From Cliona cf. orientalis (taxonomy: Eukaryota > Porifera > Demospongiae > Clionaida > Clionaidae): a stretch of 64,000 nt of DNA. Positions 45,780-57,047 of the stretch are shown here, piece by piece; the stretch's first letter is position 1, and each line of letters begins with the position of its first letter. The notes below the pieces were generated by a model, which did not search any database, was not told the origin of the DNA, and was given only the letters and a program-made list of their open reading frames with translations. The DNA lies in the NCBI GenBank assembly GCA_963930775.1, contig OZ005699.1:7275501-7339500 (forward strand), written 5' to 3'. Both the position numbers and the translations under genes were made by a program.

Positions 45780-46062
45780 TTCTTATAATAGTATTAATAT
45801 AATAGTCATTTAGCTGCCCTCAGTTTTGCAAATGAGACATGAATCAACAATTAAAGTGCATGAGAAATGACAATTTCATGCATACAAATTATTATTGACG
45901 AGTGTAAACTGTGATACCCAACAGAGTTAGAGCGGCTAGTTTTCCCACACACTGATAAAAAAGAAAACAGTAAACATCAAAACCACTGAATCAGATATAA
46001 TAATAATATTATACTACTATAACAAATAGATATGCATGTATGCACTTTGATTTACGATAATG
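45780..46062. other. 3' flank of B3, shared with the EF/B cassettes
   Basis: Matches 33470-33620 and 36530-36680 (CTCAGTTTTGCAAATGAGAC, TGATACCCAACAGAGTTAGA), so B3 was part of an EF-B cassette whose adjacent EF gene has been lost or moved away. Confidence 0.6.
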
Positions 46063-47748
46063 TTATGCCAGTGGATGCAACTGTTGTTTATAGCGTATAC
46101 AGTCTCTCACACATTGATAAATTGCACATAGAAAGATGAAGAACACCATCACAGTGATTGCAATAGATGCTCCTAGGATATAGATCACTTTATTATGTGA
46201 TGTGCCCATTAAAAATAAGATTCCAAATGACGTGAAAATCAATCCATCTGCATGACACATCCAATCTTTCTTATAAGGTTTTGCTACATAGAAGAATATT
46301 CCAATCATAACGTGAACCACTCCAAGGGCCACCCATTCCCAAACTCTTGCATTGTCTTTATACTCCTTTAGTGCGACTATAATAAATTCACAACCAAAGC
46401 TGATTCTGAGCAGCAAGCAGAGAGCAGATAGGGATCTAAAATCTCTTGTACCTCTAGTTCCGTCCTTGTACCATCCTTGGAATATGTCCATGATTTGAGA
46501 AATTATGTCCCACCTTCGAAGTCCTATGTAATGCAGACATCGTTTAAACGATCTCAGTGGGTATAGCAATAAGAAGATAGGGTGTAATAAAAGTACCACA
46601 AGTGTAATAAGTGCTAGAATAGCATAGGGTATATGCTCAGAGTGAAAGAACTTTATGGTTGGATCATAAAGAAGGACTGTTGAGTTGGAGATTACAGATC
46701 CTTGACTGTTGTAGGACTGAATGGGTAAGAGCAAGCCAATGGATACTAATAGAAGTTTGGAATAGGAGAGAAGAAAGAATGTTGCGGAAGTATTTAATAT
46801 TCTTCTCTTGGGGTTCCAATCGTTACGAAAGAGCATCGAATACAACCGAAGTGGAGAGCTTAAAATCACAACTACTTTACAGTTTCTATCATGTAATTCT
46901 AAACAAAGCAAGATGAGGGCTGTTAGTACCAGTGGGTAGATGGCAATAGCATAGTCAAATAAAAGAATTTGTAAAGCTTTTGCTGAATGTGTAACGCACG
47001 TTGGTGGGAGCAAGTGGTGGAAATAATCCAAGTTCCAAATATCTACGATTGTTAATATCACTTTGGTGAATGTTTCTTCAAATGCACACATCACTCTAGA
47101 CTCTAGTGTAACACGAAATTTGAATCCAAATGCTAGCAACTGAATGTATGTTATCGTGACATTGAACGGACTGGAGGTTGCACTAATTTGAAATATAAGG
47201 TACATAGAAGTGATCATAGTCAACTGAAATATAAAGTAGAGAATCCATAGATACTGGCGCTTCGAACAATCAGCACAGACTGTGCCATCAGTGAATAGCG
47301 TTGGTCCATAGCCTTCCACACACTGTCTACACTGTGGTCCTTGTCGATTGTACCCTCTACACATGGTGTAATCTAGATCACTGCCAGAAATATTCACTGG
47401 TATACGATAGGCATCAGAAATGGAATACCGTTCGCATGTTTTGTCAAAGTTCCACTGATTGAATAGACAAGAATGGAGCTCAGCTTGCTTAGTGAGGTTA
47501 TTCCATGTCATACAGTTGCCACGTTTTATATAGAGAAAGCGTCCAATGCAGTTGACAATTCCATTATGGCTGTCGCCACACTTGCATTGTCCAGCTAGGC
47601 CTGGGACATGCCATAGGGGGCATTTGACTGTGTTGTGTTCGATGATTTTATCATTTGAAACTGGTAAAAAAAATAGTAGCATCAACAATATTAGACACTC
47701 AAACTTCATAATATCAAGCGTAAATGCGTTAACATTCGACAAAATCAT
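46063..47748 (-). CDS. Subfamily B multipass membrane protein (B3), intact
   Basis: Single exon, 561 residues. Residues 1-33 include the signal peptide (FECLILLMLLFFLPVS). The ectodomain starts with CPLWHVPGLAGQCKCGDSHN and ends with the cysteine motif MCRGYNRQGPQCRQCVEGYG...CADC just before the first membrane segment. About nine hydrophobic segments follow, with FFLLSYSKLLLV, a QGWYKDGTRGTRDFRSLSAL loop equivalent to the A-family HGCYRNG loop, and a short basic tail longer than B2 (KQQLHPLA). Compared with B2 and B4 it lacks three to four residues after SMYLIF, in the first membrane region. Divergent from a B' relic on its 5' side. Function unknown. Confidence 0.85.
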   Translation of the reverse strand: MILSNVNAFTLDIMKFECLILLMLLFFLPVSNDKIIEHNTVKCPLWHVPGLAGQCKCGDSHNGIVNCIGRFLYIKRGNCMTWNNLTKQAELHSCLFNQWNFDKTCERYSISDAYRIPVNISGSDLDYTMCRGYNRQGPQCRQCVEGYGPTLFTDGTVCADCSKRQYLWILYFIFQLTMITSMYLIFQISATSSPFNVTITYIQLLAFGFKFRVTLESRVMCAFEETFTKVILTIVDIWNLDYFHHLLPPTCVTHSAKALQILLFDYAIAIYPLVLTALILLCLELHDRNCKVVVILSSPLRLYSMLFRNDWNPKRRILNTSATFFLLSYSKLLLVSIGLLLPIQSYNSQGSVISNSTVLLYDPTIKFFHSEHIPYAILALITLVVLLLHPIFLLLYPLRSFKRCLHYIGLRRWDIISQIMDIFQGWYKDGTRGTRDFRSLSALCLLLRISFGCEFIIVALKEYKDNARVWEWVALGVVHVMIGIFFYVAKPYKKDWMCHADGLIFTSFGILFLMGTSHNKVIYILGASIAITVMVFFIFLCAIYQCVRDCIRYKQQLHPLA

Positions 47749-47989
47749 GAATTTGCTTAGAAAATGGCTTCTGCTATACTTTCATGACGAATAATGGCAA
47801 CTTCTTATGACACTAATGGAGGCTAAAGTTTACTTTGTTACAGCTTATGTAAGTACTCTTTGTTTACACTGAAACGTTATAAGTCCCATTAGCTATTACA
47901 AACCATACTGATTTGTAAACCTGGCATGCATAAACAGATAAACTGAAGGAAATATTGTACAAAAGATAAACATCTTGAGAATCTTCAAG

Positions 47990-48590
47990 CTCCCTATGAT
48001 AGATGATTAATTTTAGATGTGAGTAACAGAAGTGCCTGTAAACTTTGGCATTATTTGAGAAATGGATATTGCTATTGCCGGGAACCACACAATATCATGG
48101 AGTAGTCGAGTGTTATAACCACTTCATTTCTATTAAACAGCTAGGGCAGTTGTATAATATGGGACAAAGTGCAGAAGTTCATCGTTGCTTATTCACTAAG
48201 TGGAGTGACTAGCTACATGTGTGTGAAGCTTGATTTTTATGAAATCTCAACCACTATTAAGTTTTCTGGTGAAGAGCTGAACCACTTCACTTGTGATGAC
48301 TATAACAGGCAGGGGAGATATTGCAGTCACTGTATTGATGGCTATGGATCTGCTGTGTTTTCCGATGGCGCCACTTGCATTGATTGCTCTAAGAATGGAT
48401 ACTCAATCTTGCGTTTCAACTCTTTATGATGACAATTTTCAGATCAAAGAGACTAGTCCATTTAATGTAGTCATCATATACGATCAGCTGGCTACAGTGG
48501 GGCTCAAGCCGGGTGGAAATTTAAACACTCTTCTGGTATGCTACATTGGACGAACCTCCTCGCGTGTGCGCATGCGCAGCAAGGGGTAAC
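47990..48590 (+). pseudogene. B' relic 2
   Basis: Plus strand, out of frame in several places. Bases 48010-48120 resemble the N-terminal B' region; 48170-48410 encode EELNHFTCDDYNRQGRYCSH, CIDGYGSAVFSDGATCIDCS (the B-type cysteine motif); after a frame change 48440-48560 gives SPFNVVIIYDQLATVGLK. Similarity ends at about 48560 in unrelated CpG-rich DNA. It lies immediately 5' of B3, divergent. Confidence 0.8.
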
Positions 48591-48599
48591 GCAATCGGT

Positions 48600-48967
48600 T
48601 TGTCTGCCTTTCAGTCGCATAAAAATCGGAAAATCTCACCATTTAAGCAAAAGTAGGGTCAATAAATGGGATAAAATGGTGTAAGATAGCGGAAAAAAGC
48701 GCCTTCTGTCTCGTTCTTATCCCTAGGCAATACCCAGGGAAGCTACAAATCGTGCAAGTATGTCGGACACGCCTACATCGGACACGCCCACCTAGTACCT
48801 CTATTGCGCATGCTCGAGCTTCTGGAGGCCATCCTCGAGCTTCTCTATGTGTTTGCCGACAGACTCTGACTGTCCATTGGAATTATGCAATGAAACTATT
48901 CCATCCGGCCATGCACTTAACAATCACTTCTTAACCCAGCACAAATCAACGTGCATGGGTATTTGTC
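48600..48967. other. Non-coding, CpG-richer insert
   Basis: No gene. Contains short repeats (TCGGACACGCC twice, CTCGAGCTTCT twice) and interrupts the B' relic; it may be part of a mobile element not recognised. Confidence 0.4.
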
Positions 48968-48970
48968 TAA

Positions 48971-49437
48971 GGGGCTTGTCCAAAGTCCTTGTGGAAAAAT
49001 TAACGTCATTATGACGTTAGGGGGGGAGGGGGTCTTGGCCCATGACGTTTTACAACTGCACTGTCAGCAGACTTGAGCTTTAGTTGTGATTATGCATTCT
49101 TGTGGTTGAACAAGTCTAGACACACCTCCAGCAGTGTCAAAATTTGCATTTCAGTGACAACTGTGTCAAGCACCATGTAGCTAAAAGTGTACACGTAGCT
49201 ACAGGCAAGCACAAACTGTCAAAGAAGCACAGGTATGCAATGAATCCATGAAGACATAGCTAGCACTGTAGAATACAAGTGAATACCAAATTTATAGGCT
49301 GAATAGAGCAGAATCAGAGTTTCAGTGTTGAATCTATGCTGAAATGCTGTGACGTTAAGAGAGGGGGGGGGGGAGGGGGGTAAAAGTTAACATCATAATG
49401 ACGTTAATTTTTCCACAAGGACTTTGGACAAGCCCCC
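48971..49437. mobile_element. MITE with about 50-base inverted termini and TAA duplication
   Basis: The terminal sequence GGGGCTTGTCCAAAGTCC continues through AACGTCATTATGACGTTA on both ends, inverted. TAA flanks each side (48968-48970 and 49438-49440), typical of PIF/Harbinger targets. There is no coding capacity. Confidence 0.8.
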
Positions 49438-49526
49438 TAAAATTAAAAGCTCTAAGAACTAGCTATGCATTATACTGTACCAAAATTATTGAGAATATTA
49501 ATTTTCTATACTATTTACAAGATTCT

Positions 49527-49555
49527 GGGGGGGGGGGGGGGGGGGGGGGGGGGGG
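49527..49555. repeat. Poly-G tract (29 G)
   Basis: Uninterrupted run of 29 G followed by AGGGGAGGG; could form quadruplex structures. A shorter G run lies at about 49364-49378 inside the preceding MITE. Confidence 0.9.
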
Positions 49556-49993
49556 AGGGGAGGGCTATATATAAGTCAACATTTTTGGGTTAGCCGACTA
49601 TTGCTTCTGAGCCCTTCAATGATTGTGAGGCATAGAGGTAGGAGGTGGAAGTTTTTATTAGACTATATAATACATGCAGGTGTAGCTAACCTGGTGACAC
49701 TACTGGATATAGTTTATTGGAAAATTATAATAATAGTGTTGAAAAAGTGTTAACATTGATGACATTGTATCTGAAAATTGTATTAAACACGGATGTTTTC
49801 CAACATGCTATCCTGGGTTCATGTTGGAAATTTTGGAGAGTGTGAGAATCATATAGGAAATAATTGATGTTCATGTAGGAATATTTTGAGAGTGTGAGAA
49901 TCGTATAGGAAATAATTATTGATATTAAATTCAGCTACATCTGATTTATATCAGAAATGTTATCAGTGTTGGAATTTGAAAGAGTGTGTGTTT

Positions 49994-50135
49994 TACCACG
50001 GTGTTGGAAAAGCAACCAAAATTTTTGAGTGTTGGAAAAATATCATTCCGAGTCCATGTAGGAATTACCACGGTGTTGGAAAAGCAACCAAAATTTGAGT
50101 GTTGGAAAAATATCATTCCAAGTTCATGTAGGAAT
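49994..50135. repeat. Two tandem copies of a 70-base unit
   Basis: TACCACGGTGTTGGAAAAGC starts both copies (49994 and about 50066). Related strings (GAGTGTGAGAATCRTATAGG) recur at 49840-49910 and 50140-50165, so the whole 49.79-50.2 kb stretch is a decayed repeat array. Confidence 0.7.
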
Positions 50136-50603
50136 TTTCTAGAGTGTGAGAATCGTATAGGAAATGAAATAGTTATTAAGTGTTGGAAACATTTAAATTC
50201 AATAATAATGTGTGAATTGCATTGTATTGCAAATGGACCATAGTGTTGAAAAGTAGTGCATGTGCAAGGCATGTGATCCAAGCTGAGTCAGCAATATTCA
50301 AAATCTATTGTGTCAAACACGCCGGCCTCTCTATAAGGAAGGCCCTGAGCAGTGGAGATCTACACATTGAAAATGAGTACCTGAGGAAAGGAGGATCGAT
50401 TCGGGTTTGTCTGCAAGGGAGAGTTCAGGCAGGAGGTAAGCTACAAATCATGTATGCATGCAGCGGTGCCGCCGGGATGCTTTATAAAATTAATACAGAG
50501 AAACTCGATGATTCTATCAGATTTACACGGTCATGTTTGTCGTGAAGGATGTAGCCAGGCTAGCCTCAAGGATAGCTAGCTATAGTCTAGTGAGCTAAAC
50601 CCT

Positions 50604-50636
50604 CTCTCGCTCGCCACACTAAGAAGCGAGCGAGAG
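50604..50636. other. Perfect 11-bp stem hairpin
   Basis: CTCTCGCTCGC (50604-50614) and its complement (50626-50636) with an 11-base loop. No gene is nearby; may be a MITE end. Confidence 0.5.
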
Positions 50637-50810
50637 TTTAAGCCAAAATATACCCAAGCACCAACCGAGAATATGCCTCCATAAGTAGCTATAAGAGAGT
50701 TTATTGGTGATCACTTTCTTTGTTCGGCTTGGTGGTCCCAGTAGGAACGTCGATGGCCATAGAGACTGCTGGGCTTTGGATCATTTTAATGCACATAGAG
50801 TTCGTGTTAG

Positions 50811-50848
50811 CATAGATAATTAAGGTTACGCAGTCTTAATTATCTATG
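50811..50848. other. Perfect 14-bp stem hairpin
   Basis: CATAGATAATTAAG and its complement around a 10-base loop. Function unknown. Confidence 0.5.
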
Positions 50849-52539
50849 GTGTTAGCTGAACTACAATTGTCAAAGGTGTTGATCATTTATTAAATTGCTA
50901 CTGACTCACAGGTGGTACATATTGGACTATTAAAGTTTGTCTCAAAATAGATGTCAGTACAGAACCAAGAAGACGGTGATGGAAGGAGTTTTGTAGAAGC
51001 TGGTTTGAGTAAATCCTGACACGTTAAGATCTTGGCTGCAGGAGATGGCGAGCGACGCCGGTCCTTTGAGTTCAGAAGCAGTCGATCCATCACTAGAGGT
51101 GGAGGAATCAACCCTTTCCAACTCCACTAACTTGAAGTTAGTTTGTGTATGTGTGCGTGTGTAAATGGACATGTGTGTATGTGGATGTGAATCATGCCCC
51201 TTGGGACAACCCTTGTGCTTGTCTGTACGAGTTTGCAATTGCATTAATTATGAGTGAGTTTGTGTAGCTAAGTATGCACATATGGGGTAGCACTACAACT
51301 AAAATTAATGTTAATTTTAGTAGCGATTCCGGACGCCCGATTTTTCGGCTCGATATCGCAAAGTGGCGGCAATAGCAATTCATATACAGTTAAGGTGTCA
51401 ATAGCTTTCTCTCGACGAGGCCTATTCAGCGCTGGGTGTTTCTTGTTGAAAGAACAAAGCTTGTTCGAGTTACGCACTAAAATAGATTTTTACATACAAA
51501 TTTCCATAGAGCTACAAATCAAAATGCAAAGCGTGTGGTAAACCGATTAGCTTGATTCGAGGTTCAGAAGAAAGGCCATTCACTCAGATAACTCGTAGTT
51601 TGTGTTTCCTGTTCATAGCTAATTCCATTGCCAAGTTATGGCTGCTTTTATTGCCACAGGTCGATCGTCCGGAAACGCTAATTTTAAGTGGGTGAGTGTA
51701 CACATGTACTTGCAATTATTGATAGGTATATTTCTAAAATTTCTATAGTGACACTGTGCTCAAGGGAGTAGTCCTGGGATCTACAACATTAATTTTATCA
51801 AGTCCCTGATGAAAATTAATGGTAAGTCGTACACTTTTAATATTATATGACATCACTAATAATAATAATTATTATGTATTCTAACCAATTTGCAGGTATG
51901 TATACAGAGTTGTATATATTGAAGGGAAAGACTGGCCGTGAAGACCAGGAGCCAGAGGGCCAATCCCACCCACTGGGGGATCGCCTCATTTACAACGAAT
52001 AAGGTTAATACTGATTAACTTGATCATGAATTGCTATAATAATATATGACATGTACATTAAATTTTTATCTATCACAATGCTCAATATTATTCTTTACTT
52101 AATCCTTTTCACTTCATTCATTATTATTATTATTCATGATTCTTTTCACTTCATCAAATAAACATATCATATTGTATGTATATCATCATTTCCCTCGTGA
52201 TCATTAATATTATATTATTTTTATTTAGTGATTATCATTCTATTTCCAATATTATTATAACACGATTTTAACATATCTAAACCGTGATTTCCAATCGAAT
52301 TACAATATATTTTCCAACAATACCCAAGAATAGATATAAAACCAACAGGATAATTTCAATAGTATTATCGTACTTTTCCAGTGGTATCGCAATGGTTTCC
52401 CAAGAAAAACGCGCGCCTAATTTTTGACACTTCTCCACTACAATTCCTACTATTAGAATTACCCCTGATTTGTGCAAAATTCATATACTTTCAAAACACA
52501 TTTCCTACAGCATTTTCCAGTAGTGTGAGCCTAGCTATT
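50849..52539. other. Interval with possible unassigned short exons
   Basis: No recognised gene. An ATG at 51632 (MAAFIATGRSSGNANFKW) ends at a good donor gtgagt; 51750-51832 and 51898-52002 are bounded by plausible splice sites (tttctatag, gtaagt, tttgcag) and the last gives GMYTELYILKGKTGRED to a stop at 52000-52002. The phases do not join cleanly between the first two, so I do not call a gene. Confidence 0.3.
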
Positions 52540-53170
52540 GATTAGCAAAGAATTTAACCTGGACTATACTGGAGGTTCTTGGCATACTCAATGTTTTCCT
52601 TGTAATGGTACTTTTACATTTTACAACCATACGAGCAAAAGTAGATGAATCACTTGGATATAACATCAATTGGGGTTGTACTGATGCTGGAAATCATTGA
52701 TAGCAAGTTGTCTTTCAAAAATTATGCATTATTATGCAGCATACCAATACAAGATGTAGCTAGCTATAATTGCAATAAAATAATAGTGATAGAATGGTGT
52801 ATGTAATAATTATTATTCTGTACATGGAGGCTGAGTAAACAAGTGTTGACAAACTGTGACAAAGCATAATTAATTTTTATTGTTACAGCATGGGATAGTT
52901 ATAATAATATCTGATTTCCTGGTGAAACTAATAGGCTTAGCTATAATATACATATATAGTATAATTATTCTTAGCTATTGCATGTCACCACATGTACAAG
53001 TGTCCACCTGTAGCAGGAATTACAGGAAATCCTGAATTCCATGAATACTTAGCTACTGGGTTTTGACTCAAGCAGCACCCAGCCATAGATAAGAACTTCC
53101 TGAAAGAGCATTGAATAATTATCATAATTTAGTACTCTCTGGAACTCCTTGGAACCTCTATATGAAAAGT
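52540..53170 (+). repeat. Fourth copy of the B' tail block
   Basis: Contains GATGCTGGAAATCATTGATA, GCATACCAATACAAGATGTA and TTGACTCAAGCAGCACCCAG, as at 39.7, 41.7 and 42.3 kb, without an EF gene after it. Confidence 0.6.
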
Positions 53171-54016
53171 CAATCAGAATTTCAGGGCCAGAGTTGCTAT
53201 AATAATATTATTATAGCTACATGCAGACTACAACCAAACTCTCTGCACAGGAACTAGTCATGGTACGGTTGGTGCTCCTTGCTCTTTCATTAATCTTTGT
53301 ATTCAGCCTGTATCATTAATGATGGGATACAAAGGTGCATGGTCAGGTTAATGCGCAGACAACTGATTGAACCAAGTAAATTCAAGCTACCATGTATAAA
53401 ATCATCCACGATTTGGCCTTACCACACTTTGATAAAAGTGGTGATATCACAGATCTAGATTGCTTTCTACTCATGCCAGGAGAGGTTCTAAATAATTAAT
53501 GATTATTACCCTCAATTGTTGCTGAAACCAGGTGAATAATATGATAATAGCTAGTGATCCAGACCGTCTTCCTTCAGACAAATACATTCAAGCTTGCAGA
53601 TCTATAGTTACCATGCCACCTCTAAAATTGTTAGCTGGTGAACCTACAGGGAAAAGTTTATCTATCTATATATGTACACTATATAATTATAGCAAGAGTC
53701 AACCACTCTTATTTGATACAATAGAGTTGTATAAATCTGCAATAGAGTAGTATCTTCAAGAGAGTGTAGCAGATTCTGAGAATATTACCAGCCATAATAT
53801 TATACCACACGTTTTGAATTCTATAGTATTATACCGCTATAAAAATACTATTGTGATACAAAAATAAATGAAACAACGGCTTTGTCATTGGAAATACCGG
53901 TAAACCGAAAAACGAATAATGCATGCAGTATAAAAATTACAAAAATCTGGAAGCATAATATACCTTGGTAGGTAGTTAGTGAGCTTTTCGTAGCAGGAGA
54001 AATAACTTTAATTATT
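53171..54016. other. Non-coding interval
   Basis: An open frame of 72 codons at 53532-53750 (DPDRLPSDKYIQACRSIVTM) has amino acid composition like a real exon but no recognisable motif. Otherwise nothing. Confidence 0.35.
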
Positions 54017-54050
54017 CAGGACGTTTCGATCCGAAGACCTTCATCAGCTG
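54017..54050 (-). ncRNA. Hammerhead ribozyme of a Penelope-like element
   Basis: The minus strand reads CAG, core CTGATGA, an A, stem II GGTC/GATC closed by loop TTCG, core GAAAC, GTC cleavage site, CTG. Stem I is CAG/CTG and stem III is the minimal AC/GT, the compact type-I form known from Penelope-like elements. It lies about 105 bases 3' of a Penelope-like coding end on the same strand, the expected place. Confidence 0.8.
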
Positions 54051-54155
54051 TATGCACAATGTGTATAAAACACACGACTAAATAACCACATGAGAGGTGT
54101 GAGGTATGGTGTAACAGGTGATTCTGGAATGTGCTAAGTCGGGAGTGATAATGTT

Positions 54156-54340
54156 CTATTTAATGAAAGGGTGCCATATGTGGCTGATTTGTAGTCCACT
54201 GTCCAGGTTGTTGTTGTTTCTTTGGGTATGGATGTGGATGGCCTCTAGAACTCTTCTCTTCCATAGGTGTGGTTCAGTCTCTCTGATCTTTGCACCTTCC
54301 CAGTCAACATGGTGTTGTGCATCTACCTTATCAGTGGACT
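54156..54340 (-). mobile_element. Penelope-like element, 3' coding fragment
   Basis: About 60 codons ending at a stop at 54156-54158: VDAQHHVDWEGAKIRETEPH, LWKRRVLEAIHIHTQ, LDSGLQISHIWHPFIK. This aligns with the last part of the GIY-YIG domain region of the element at 63152 (HQVDWSSAKVRTVEPFLWKR, LDCGLQLNPIW) but is clearly a different copy. The 5' part is missing. Confidence 0.85.
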
Positions 54341-54415
54341 GAAGGGACCAGCGGAGGGCAGAATATTAGTGGTTGCATGATGTTACTTATTAATAATCTA
54401 TCAGGAATTTCAAAG

Positions 54416-54606
54416 TACCGTAAATCTGGAAATTTTCGTGTACAGAAACTTTCGTATGATAAATTTTCGTGTAAAAATATTTTCGTAGGAACGACCCCTT
54501 ACCGCATTAGCGTTAATAGTGCATACTAATTTTCGTAAGATTAATTTTCGCAGCCGCCACTGACTACGAAAATATTTTTACAACGAAAATTTCCAGATTT
54601 ACGGTA
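54416..54606. mobile_element. MITE with perfect 24-base inverted termini and TA ends
   Basis: The first 24 bases (TACCGTAAATCTGGAAATTT...) are perfectly complementary to the last 24, and the interior repeats TTTTCGT/ACGAAAA strings. TA borders suggest Tc1/mariner-type mobilisation. 191 bases long and very well preserved. Confidence 0.85.
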
Positions 54607-55877
54607 GTCGAAGAAGCTATAGACAGGCTCCAGTACCGGTCCATAGGAGACACAGAGGCGTGACCATTTCTTGATGGCTGGAGCACATAGCTAGCTACTA
54701 TAATAATAATATTATATTAATATATCCCACACACTTTGCTGATTTGATATCATGCTTGATAATGTTACGTAGGATAGTTACTGTAACACTGAGCACTGCA
54801 TCCAACCATAAACAGCAGCTATATAATATTATTATTATAATATTATAGTGCCAGTCTAATGCATCGCCACACTGCAAAAAAAGAGGTGGAAATTTCCCAC
54901 CTCACTGGTGGAAAAATCACACTTTATACCATTTCCACCATGGTGGATTCACGGGTGTTTGAGTTTTACACCAATTTGAGTGTGTAGTGACCACCAGTAC
55001 TTGGTGGTCAGCTCTGATAACCATGATCTTAAGTAGGCATGTGATAAGCATGTGACTTCAATTTAAAAGTGGAGCAAAGCAGCTGCGCTATTTTAGAGTG
55101 AGCTTCTGTTTGAAAGCGGTCAAAAGGAAGGTCCTTGGTCAAGCTATGGGATGCAAAAGTGACAAATGGAGCTTCTAAGCATTTATTTTTGCAAAATAAG
55201 TAAGTTTATGCCCCTAGTTCGAGCTATACTGTATGTTACCACATGGATATTATCTTTCATGATCTTTATCAGGTAGCTACCAGGTTCAGAGCTTGGCACC
55301 TGTATTTGACTTGTCTAATGGAAGGACTATACCTAATTTTCTGATGTAGGTAAGCTCTCAATGTAATACACAAAAATGTGTACCCATAATATTAATAGCC
55401 CCAAAGACGGTTAGTTAGAATTCTCAATCCTGCTTGTCACAAATAATTGCTTAATAGCACCGTAGTAACAGTCATTTTTTGCTCACATTATGGCATATAT
55501 TATGTCACTGCTGGTAGTCCAGGATATTGGAAATAATTGCTAAATACCGTGAAAACATATTATATAATATTTAGTTTTCAGTGTCAATCGTTTTAGCCAT
55601 TAATTTTTGTCCTTTACTATCTCTTTGGACAGGAGAGTCAGCTCTTTGTTTGCTTAGAACAGATAATATGATAAGAGAGATTTGTATACAGCAAAGCTTG
55701 ATCACAATAATTAATACCATAACATAATTTTGCTACAGTTTCCACCATTGTCAGAGAGTATGAGGGGTGCCATGGTTACCTGACCTCAATGGACAACAAT
55801 AAACAATGTAAGTTGGAAACCTAAAATAAAAGTTAAGTATGTCCATGCAAGCGTAAAAGCTAGGAAGATTTTCGCAT

Positions 55878-55878
<1 letters not shown>

Positions 55879-55913
<35 letters not shown>
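55879..55913. repeat. CA dinucleotide microsatellite
   Basis: About 17 uninterrupted CA units. Confidence 0.9.
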
Positions 55914-55915
<2 letters not shown>

Positions 55916-55934
55916 CCTTATCAACTTCTTTAAG

Positions 55935-56510
55935 TTGGTAGCCTCGTCTCCAGGCTCCCTTATGTTCTTAGTGTTGCATGCAGAGAAAGAAGAGAGCCTG
56001 GTAAAATTTATCACGTGTGTGATGTAGGGGTAGAAGCACCTTGGAGTAGGACGTGTGCTAACCATGACTCAGCACTTTTTGATGGCAGTTGAAGGAATCG
56101 TGAACGATCGACAATCTGAGCGTGCCAACAATTGCTTTTGTGATTAGATCACCTGGGGCCATCATTAAATTTTTGCTAAACATAGAACTAACTTAAATAT
56201 GCCTCACCTTTGCTTGACGAATCGATCCGGGAACTCAGGAACACTAATCATTCCAAGGACCAATATCCGTCCTAATGTAGTTCAACATTCAGCAAAAATG
56301 ATTTATTCGCAGGGCAATCATTGATATACTCAGATTGTCGATAGTTCACTGTTGCATGATTCCACCAAGAAGTGCTGAATCATGGTTAGCACGCACTGCA
56401 CTCCAAATTGCTTCAATCCCTACATCATGCACGTGATAAATTTTACCAAGCTCCCTCCTTTCTCTGCATGCAATATTGAGAATACGAGGGAGCCTGGGAA
56501 CGAGGCTTTT
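55935..56510. mobile_element. Nested foldback element, about 190-base arms
   Basis: Bases 55935-56130 recur inverted at 56318-56510 (for example GTGATAAATTTTACC and GGTAAAATTTATCAC, CAGATTGTCGAT and ATCGACAATCTG). No coding. Confidence 0.75.
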
Positions 56511-57047
56511 AACTTGAATTTATCTATGGGTTACACAATGTCATGTAGGATTTCTTATAGTTATTAATTTTGTTTCGGGGGGGAGGGGGCGGTGGGGGAG
56601 ACAATAATGTATAGTGAGAGAGACGTATGATCGTACATTGGTACTTCTACTAACATAGGGTATATCAATCCGCTTGAATCCAAAACGAGCATGGAGAGAT
56701 GACTTAAGATCAGCAACTGACTGAGCAACATCACATTCCTGGATCCATCATCATTGCATTCTGACATTGCACTTATTTCATTTTGATTTATGCTTATTTT
56801 TATGTGTTACTATGTCATTTGTATTTTATTATACCCATTTTGATGTGTAATAAATACACCTTTTGTGGGGGTGAAAACCACTATTTGGTGTGAATCAACC
56901 GCTTTTGGGGGGGATGGGAACCACTAAATTAAGCTGCAATTTTCCCACTAATATTGGAGAGCAGTAACAACCAAAAACCAGGTGCTATATGAGACGAGCT
57001 GAATCCACTACTTTTGGTGTGAAATTTCCACCCTTTTTTTTGCAGTG

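Larger units (their letters stand above)
54871..57047. mobile_element. 2.2-kb element with CACTGCAAAAA inverted termini
   Basis: The left end CACTGCAAAAAAAGAGGTGG is the inverse of the right end with three mismatches over about 28 bases. Internal flanks repeat GGTGTGAA/CCACC strings. There is no transposase; the element is nonautonomous and carries a nested foldback element at 55935-56510 and a CA microsatellite. Confidence 0.7.

Noticed and set aside
49994..50135. CRISPR-like spaced repeats
   Set aside because: Only two imperfect copies with no unique spacers, in a eukaryotic genome.
50222..50545. 107-codon plus-strand frame
   Set aside because: No motif, signal or splice support; it lies next to decayed repeats.
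54118..54342. Plus-strand frame at the Penelope-like fragment
   Set aside because: Antisense of the GIY-YIG coding end on the minus strand.
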